In this document: positions 11,994 to 17,010 of the stretch, in pieces
Numbering within the stretch: position 1 is the stretch's first letter
How the letters are laid out: every line of letters begins with the position of its first letter
From: Rickettsiales bacterium
GTDB taxonomy: Bacteria; Pseudomonadota; Alphaproteobacteria; Rickettsiales; CANDYO01
DNA length: 17,010 nucleotides
Direction of reading: 5' to 3'
NCBI GenBank assembly: GCA_947424995.1
Contig: CANDYO010000027.1
Coordinates: forward strand, 1-17,010
Translations under genes and position numbers: made by a program
Notes under the pieces: generated by a model
Told to the model about the DNA's origin: nothing
What the model saw: only the letters and a program-made list of their open reading frames with translations
The model's database searches: none

Positions 11994-14333
11994 ATGTTAA
12001 CTAGAAAAGAAATCTTAGGTATTATTGATCAATTATCAAACAAGATCAAAACAACCGATGCAGAAGAACTTGATAACTTTCTTAACGCTATTAAGGATAT
12101 ACAGACTTTAAGTTCAAGCAATATTATTTCTTTATTTACTAACCTTAATACGCAAGGTACTACTGTTATAGAGCTTGTTATTAAGAAATCATTCGAACAT
12201 TTAAAGATACTTTTAAACCATAAAATAATTGCCGATTTAAATAATAGTGATGTGCTCTATATATTGTCTTATAAAGATCAAGCGAAGAATACTCCTATTG
12301 AACTTAGCTTTAAAGAGGGCTATTCATTTATTGATGTAATCTTAAAAAGCCGCGCATTTAAATCCTTAAATTCAGAACAAACTTTTCTAGCGCTGGATAC
12401 AAAATGTGAGCAAAATTATAACATTTTATGGCCATTAATAAAGTCTGGGACTCAAGAACTCAATGCAGTTTTTAAAAACAATGATTTAATCAGTAAATTA
12501 GATGAAGAGCAAAAAACAAGGATTCTAAATAATAGTAATTTACTTAATGGAGCCTTATCTAAAGAAAATTTAAAAAATATTCTGGAAAGTGATTTTTTAA
12601 ATTCAATGAGTAATAGCTTTAAAGTAAGGGCTTTTACCAATCCACAAGGGCCAAATGGAGATACGGTAATCCGTTCATTTATTAGAAAAGGATCTATAGA
12701 GTTATTAAACTTATTTTTAAATAATAAATCCCTTTTTAATCTTACTTCAGAAGAAAAATATATTGTTATAAGTTCTACCTGGAAGGATCAGCCACATATA
12801 TTTAAGTTAATAGCAAAATATAATCAATCCATCATAGAGGAAATATTTAAGAGCTCTGTATTTAATAGCTTAGATATAACTAATCAGAAAGAGGTAATCT
12901 TTTTTAGTAAAGATATATCTTTTTGGGAGTGTTTTTCAAAACAAAAGAATTATGCGGATAAATTTTTAAATAATTCAAACTTACCAAATTCATTATCGCA
13001 TTTTTTTAAAGAGCATTTTTTTCAGGTTGTTGAGTTTTCAGGACGATTTACCGTAAATAAGCAAGATGTATTTAAAGATGTATTACTTAAAGTAGTAAAA
13101 GATTATTCTCCATATAAAATGGTAGCAGATAATCAAGGATATTCTCTGCTATATTACCTTACAACAAAAGGGTATAATTCAACCATTATAAAATCTTTTC
13201 AGAATGATGGATTTGTAATGCAAACACCTGATAACCATAAAATAGAAATATTTAATAATTATAATCTATATAGTTTTCAATATAGTAACATTACAATTTT
13301 ATATTTAAGAGGCCCTGATGGAAGCAAGCCCATCAATATACCTGGACTCGTTTCTGTTTTGCATAAGAATAGAGCAAATGTCTTAACCATAGATATACGT
13401 GATAATAATGATGTAGATAGCGCCACTATTCAATCCATAATTAAAAATTATAAAATTGATAAAATTATTATTAACGCTCATGGCGCAGGTAACCAATATT
13501 CTGGAATGCCAGAAATATATTATGGAGAAAAGCTACATAAAAAACCAGAATGTACAGATACGGAGATTTTTATCTTTAAAAAAGAAGACAATAATGTTAT
13601 GCAAAAACATAACTTACCTGAAGGAAATGGATACTATCTCCCAGCAAAAATTCTTCTAAAAGAAATAATCGTTCCTGCGTTAAATCATAAACCAATCAGT
13701 GTTTTTATAACGTCGTGTAATGGGCAATTAATAGAAAATTGGTCTGATGAACTTCCTTCTGGTTCTACGATTATTACAATTGGAGAGCATAATTGCAAAT
13801 CGATGGTAATCCATGGTAGAGTTGGAGATTTAGCACATATACCAAATTTTATTCACCAGAGTAACTTTTCTTTTGAAGATCTCTTGATGTACTATTTAGT
13901 GAACATAAAACACTCTCTTGCGACTCCTACATATATTAAAGTAGGTGAAGAAACCATCTCATTGGCAAAGTTACAAAGCGGAAAAAACTGGATCAATGGT
14001 TTATCTGATGTTAAAGAAAAATTAGTGATAGATAAATTATGTTTTAATCAAAACGAAGAATGCACAATAAATTTAACAAGGGTTATAGATTCTTTGCAAA
14101 ATGGTTCATTATCATATGAAGTTGAAAAATTTAAAGTTAAAAATGCTAGCGCAGAAACTAAAAACACAATAGGAATAATTGAAGCGCTTAATTTTTATTA
14201 TACCTACTATTGTGCAGATGTTTTTGAAGAAGTTTCATCAGACGGTCAAAATGAATTATTGTATATTTGTAGTATAGGTCATCCTGTTACAGTTGGGATT
14301 GAAGGAAGCATGAATGAAGAAATAGTTTTGTAA
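11994..14333 (+). CDS. Repeat protein with a candidate clan CD (caspase-like) cysteine peptidase domain
   Basis: The 779-residue protein has three parts. Residues about 50-335 contain some seven degenerate copies of the same 37-45-residue unit as the upstream gene (SFEHLKILLNH, ELNAVFKNNDLI, NLKNILESDFL, SIIEEIFKSSVF). A linker (about 335-435) follows. The third part (about 440-650) alternates strands and helices like a caspase/gingipain fold. VLTIDIRDN is followed by KIIINAHGAG, with H496 after four hydrophobic residues, then SVFITSCNGQ, with C575 after another hydrophobic strand. This hydrophobic-HG...hydrophobic-SC order is the catalytic dyad signature of clan CD peptidases. A CHAT, C80 or other subfamily cannot be chosen by eye. 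The C-terminus (650-779) is unassigned. No signal peptide is seen. Translation probably couples to the upstream gene, six bases away, as no clear ribosome binding site precedes the ATG. Role as effector, toxin or defence protease is inference. Confidence 0.7.
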   Translation: MLTRKEILGIIDQLSNKIKTTDAEELDNFLNAIKDIQTLSSSNIISLFTNLNTQGTTVIELVIKKSFEHLKILLNHKIIADLNNSDVLYILSYKDQAKNTPIELSFKEGYSFIDVILKSRAFKSLNSEQTFLALDTKCEQNYNILWPLIKSGTQELNAVFKNNDLISKLDEEQKTRILNNSNLLNGALSKENLKNILESDFLNSMSNSFKVRAFTNPQGPNGDTVIRSFIRKGSIELLNLFLNNKSLFNLTSEEKYIVISSTWKDQPHIFKLIAKYNQSIIEEIFKSSVFNSLDITNQKEVIFFSKDISFWECFSKQKNYADKFLNNSNLPNSLSHFFKEHFFQVVEFSGRFTVNKQDVFKDVLLKVVKDYSPYKMVADNQGYSLLYYLTTKGYNSTIIKSFQNDGFVMQTPDNHKIEIFNNYNLYSFQYSNITILYLRGPDGSKPINIPGLVSVLHKNRANVLTIDIRDNNDVDSATIQSIIKNYKIDKIIINAHGAGNQYSGMPEIYYGEKLHKKPECTDTEIFIFKKEDNNVMQKHNLPEGNGYYLPAKILLKEIIVPALNHKPISVFITSCNGQLIENWSDELPSGSTIITIGEHNCKSMVIHGRVGDLAHIPNFIHQSNFSFEDLLMYYLVNIKHSLATPTYIKVGEETISLAKLQSGKNWINGLSDVKEKLVIDKLCFNQNEECTINLTRVIDSLQNGSLSYEVEKFKVKNASAETKNTIGIIEALNFYYTYYCADVFEEVSSDGQNELLYICSIGHPVTVGIEGSMNEEIVL

Positions 14334-14646
14334 CTTTAGTATAACCTAAAATTCAGTAAATTTAAATATCGGTGAGTTACAAGAAAAATCTAGATAACTA
14401 TATTTAAAAAAACGCCTATTAAAAAATCAGAATAAATCACAGCGACAACTACGTTCCAAAAATGTTTTTCATAGATATATGTAGCATATATACCTATTCA
14501 ACAGCTTAATTTATAAGTCATACAGAGCCTTCGACATACAGCGTATGTACAAATCTATAATCCTGATATATATCGCATATATATAGCTTGAAGCCGTTGA
14601 TTTACAAAACTTTCTGAAAACAGCATAGTGATGCAATGGTGTGAGA
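14334..14646. other. Non-coding stretch with three short A/T-rich hairpins
   Basis: No coding sequence is seen. Three similar small hairpins lie within 110 bases: atatat-gtagc-atatat (14475-14491), acatac-agc-gtatgt (14534-14548) and atatatat-cgc-atatatat (14566-14584). They might end transcription of the cargo operon, although none is followed by a proper T run, or form a recombination or protein-binding site. The stretch ends at the apparent 5' end of a group II intron and so forms its left exon. Confidence 0.4.
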
Positions 14647-15385
14647 GTGCGACCCGCCTATGGCGTATTATTGACTGTTGTAGTGAAGGTATAAATATGG
14701 CTAATAGTTACGACTCTAGCTGTACTTGAGGAAAGTTTTTTTTTAGAAAACCTCGGTTGTCTAAATTAAATCTTAACTATGTTGATTTTAATAGTCAACA
14801 TTATCTTCTCATACAACCCGATGTTCTACCATCGGTATGCTACCTGGACATGCGAGATTGGCAACGATCTGGTGTGAAGCTCCAGGAAGAATGTAACCGG
14901 AGACTGTAATGGTCTAGAGTAAGTCCCGCGAGGGAATACAATGCTGCAAGCATCACAATGTGGTACGGTGCTAGCATTAAGTGGTATGGTTAAGATATCT
15001 GAATCTTCGTTAACGTGTCGTGACATTGAATAGCTAAAGATGCTGATAAGCTTGGACCAAAAGGTAAGTGGTTAGGTAGTATTGTCTCTCACTCAGTACT
15101 ACGTAGACGTTAAACCACCGGCACAAAGAAGGAACCTAACCCACTTAGTCAATAATAGGTAACGGGGTAAGCCTGTTAACTTCTTTTGCTACTTTTTTGC
15201 AGAAGAAAGTATTTCGCGAGAAATGCTGATAAGTTAGCAGGTAAAGGAGGTTGGAAAAAGCGAATGCTAGGCTGTAACGGTCTAGATAGGGATTTAAATG
15301 TTATCTCATGTGAAAGCTAAGCCCACTTCCAACTGGTCTTTCTTTGCAAGATAATTTGTGGAATTTAATTTATGAGGAAAAGCAA

Positions 15386-16894
15386 ATGACAAGTAAAATT
15401 GGTGCGTCTTCAGCAGCTACTCAAACTTGGACCAACGTTGATTGGATTAAGATTGAGAAGTCTGTACTTAGACTACAGATGCGTATTGCAAAGGCAAAGC
15501 GGCAAAAGCGCTTTGGCAAAGTGAAAGCTTTACAATGGTTACTTACTCATTCTCACGAAGCAAAATTACTAGCTGTAAGAAGAGTAACTTCCAGCAAAGG
15601 CGCTAGAACCGCTGGAGTTGATGGTAAATTATGTAAAAGTGATAACCAGAAACTGCAATTAGCTATGGACCTCAAACAAGGAGGTTATAAAGCAAAACCC
15701 TTGAAAAGAGTTTATATCTTAAAATCAAACGGCAAGAAAAGGCCATTAGGTATTCCAACTATTTTCGATAGATCTATGCAAGCTTTATATTTACTAGCAT
15801 TGGAACCAATATCAGAAATGGTGGCAGATCCAAATTCATATGGATTTCGTCCTCGTCGCTCTACTGCTGATGCAATAGAGCGAGCTTTTATAGTTCTATG
15901 CGGTAAATATTCAGCACAATGGATCTTGGAGGGTGATATCAAAGCTTGCTTTGATTGTATATCTCACGATTGGTTACTAAATAATGTTCTTATCGATAAA
16001 AGAATATTAGGTCAGTGGCTCAAAGCGGGATATATAGAAAAGCAAACTTTATTCGAAACTCCTGAAGGTACGCCGCAAGGCGGAATTATTTCACCAGTAT
16101 TAGCTAATTTAGCTCTTGATGGGCTAGAGAAAGTTATCAAACTAGCATTCAAAGGTAAAGCGAGTCATAAAATTCATATGATCCGTTATGCCGATGATTT
16201 TGTAGTTACGGGCCCCTCTCAGGAAGCATTAGAACAGTATATCAAGCCAGCTATAGTAAATTTTCTCCAAGATAGAGGTTTAACTCTTTCTGAAGAGAAG
16301 ACATCAATTACGCATATAGATAAGGGCTTTGATTTCTTAGGATTCAATGTACGCAAATACAAAGGAAAATTACTAATCAAGCCGGCTAAGAAGAGTATTA
16401 AATCTTTATTAGACAAGGCGAGAGAAGTAATTAAAGGAAACAAAGCTGCAACTGCATATGAATTAATTGGTCAGCTCAATCTTAAAATTAAAGGTTGGGC
16501 TTATTATTATCGTCATGTAGTAGCAAGTCAAACTTTTGCATGTATTGATGATTGCATCTATCGCTTGATAAGCCAATGGACTAGAAGAAGGCATAATAAC
16601 AAGAATATGAATTGGATAAGAAAGAAATACTTTCATAGACAAGGCAAATATAATTGGACCTTCTTCGGAACATACATCAAAGAAAGTGGCGAAAAAGAAG
16701 AAAACAATCTTGTTAAAGCAAGCTCTATTCCGATTATTCGTCATATTAAAATTAGGCAGAATGCAAGATTATATGATCCAAACTACACTAAATATTTTGC
16801 TGAACGTCAGCAAAATAGGCAGAATAAATTGCATCATTATCATCAAGTATCTAAGCTTGATCTCTTTGATGAAAGAAATTGGCGACCAACTTAA
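15386..16894 (+). CDS. ltrA: Group II intron reverse transcriptase/maturase, endonuclease motif not seen
   Basis: The 502-residue protein splices its host intron and copies it into new sites by target-primed reverse transcription. Visible blocks are KRPLGIPTIFDRSMQALYLL (RT motif 2), SYGFRPRRSTADAI (RT motif 3), ILEGDIKACFD with the first catalytic Asp (motif 4), TPQGGIISPVLANLALDGLE (motif 4/5) and RYADDFVVTG, with the YADD box at residues 268-271. The maturase X domain follows (GWAYYYRHVVASQTF and later). The C-terminal region has IRHIKIRQNARLYDPNYTKY, found in related proteins just before the HNH endonuclease. The paired Cys and the His-Asn-His of that nuclease are not visible, so it is probably endonuclease-minus. 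The start at 15386 is preferred because gagg lies eight bases upstream; a TTG at 15344 would add 14 residues without support. The catalytic residues are intact. Confidence 0.92.
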   Translation: MTSKIGASSAATQTWTNVDWIKIEKSVLRLQMRIAKAKRQKRFGKVKALQWLLTHSHEAKLLAVRRVTSSKGARTAGVDGKLCKSDNQKLQLAMDLKQGGYKAKPLKRVYILKSNGKKRPLGIPTIFDRSMQALYLLALEPISEMVADPNSYGFRPRRSTADAIERAFIVLCGKYSAQWILEGDIKACFDCISHDWLLNNVLIDKRILGQWLKAGYIEKQTLFETPEGTPQGGIISPVLANLALDGLEKVIKLAFKGKASHKIHMIRYADDFVVTGPSQEALEQYIKPAIVNFLQDRGLTLSEEKTSITHIDKGFDFLGFNVRKYKGKLLIKPAKKSIKSLLDKAREVIKGNKAATAYELIGQLNLKIKGWAYYYRHVVASQTFACIDDCIYRLISQWTRRRHNNKNMNWIRKKYFHRQGKYNWTFFGTYIKESGEKEENNLVKASSIPIIRHIKIRQNARLYDPNYTKYFAERQQNRQNKLHHYHQVSKLDLFDERNWRPT

Positions 16895-16934
16895 ACTCCT
16901 GCTCGGTCTTCGTCGAAGGCTGCTAGAAAGGCTT

Positions 16935-17009
16935 GAGCCGGATGATGGGAAACTATCAAGTCCGGTTCTTAGGAGGGGGAGCGGCAGCGATGCCGCTTCC
17001 CTATCCGAC
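16935..17009 (+). ncRNA. Group II intron domains V and VI
   Basis: Domain V begins gagccggatgat at 16935, carrying the catalytic AGC triad, and closes with aagtccggttct at 16958-16969, giving the conserved roughly 34-base hairpin with a gggaaac tip. Domain VI is the stem gggagcggca / tgccgcttccc with loop gcga (about 16977-17001). An unpaired A near 17003, six bases before the inferred end, is the probable branch-point nucleotide. Confidence 0.85.
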
Positions 17010-17010
17010 G

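Larger units (their letters stand above)
14647..17009 (+). mobile_element. Group II intron with maturase/reverse transcriptase, apparently full length
   Basis: A self-splicing retroelement. The 5' end is placed at GTGCGACCC (14647), which fits the GUGYG consensus. Roughly 740 bases of structured, non-coding RNA (domains I-III) follow, G-richer than the surrounding DNA. The reverse transcriptase ORF lies in domain IV, and domain V and VI are readable at the 3' end (16935-17009). The last two bases before the final g of the window are AC, fitting the usual AY intron end, so the right exon begins at the window edge. The six bases just before the 5' end, gtgaga, are complementary to tctcac at 15087-15092, a possible IBS1/EBS1 pair. 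Chance is not excluded for a six-base match. The 5' boundary is inferred from sequence only. Confidence 0.85.

Noticed and set aside
14826..15026. Minus-strand open frame in the intron 5' part
   Set aside because: It lies in structured intron RNA domains, with no ribosome binding site and no recognisable protein features.
15344..15385. TTG at 15344 as the start of the reverse transcriptase
   Set aside because: No ribosome binding site supports it, while the ATG at 15386 has gagg at proper spacing and starts the conserved part of the protein.

Overview
The window comes from an AT-rich alphaproteobacterium, most likely a host-associated Rickettsiales or Holosporales-like bacterium. The CTP synthase tail at the left edge is of alphaproteobacterial type, base composition is strongly AT-rich by eye, and the cargo consists of repeat proteins and a protease-like protein of the kind seen in intracellular bacteria. 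The exact taxon is inference.

Layout. Positions 1-862 are chromosomal backbone: the 3' part of pyrG and a tRNA-Arg(TCT) gene. An integrated mobile element appears to begin at the 3' end of the tRNA. Two aagtgaccaa direct repeats lie just downstream and the genes then change in character. The left module (1022-4366) holds an unnamed protein, an excisionase-like helix-turn-helix protein, and a DUF927 P-loop ATPase whose start overlaps that gene. Next is a roughly 300-bp nested palindrome with 9-bp-spaced acgcaa motifs around an A/T-rich centre, a candidate replication or transfer origin. The transfer module (4367-7996) holds a ribbon-helix-helix-like relaxosome protein, a two-helix membrane protein resembling only the N-terminus of the TraD coupling protein, and a complete 924-aa MobF (TrwC/TraI-like) relaxase-helicase. 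No tyrosine integrase and no coupling ATPase are in view. The element is therefore either mobilised by a helper or completed outside the window.

Cargo (8161-14333) is five genes on the same strand. The first is an unrecognised protein with an internal duplication. The second has a beta-rich domain resembling the non-catalytic N-terminal domain of M35 peptidyl-Lys metallopeptidases. The other three share a 43-44-residue ankyrin-like repeat that I do not recognise as a named family. The last of these (779 aa) carries a C-terminal domain with the His...Cys arrangement of clan CD (caspase-like) cysteine peptidases. The cargo is interrupted at 10378-10575 by fossils of an IS30-family transposase and of the C-terminus of a second relaxase.

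The right end (14647-17009) is an apparently complete group II intron. It has a GTGCG 5' end, a long structured leader, a maturase/reverse transcriptase ORF with YADD and no visible HNH endonuclease motif, then domain V and domain VI ending one base before the window edge.

How the genes could work together (inference): the DUF927 protein and palindrome would handle replication, the HTH protein excision or regulation, the RHH protein and relaxase nicking and transfer. The repeat and protease proteins would be passenger effectors, toxins or defence proteins acting in a eukaryotic host or against competitors.
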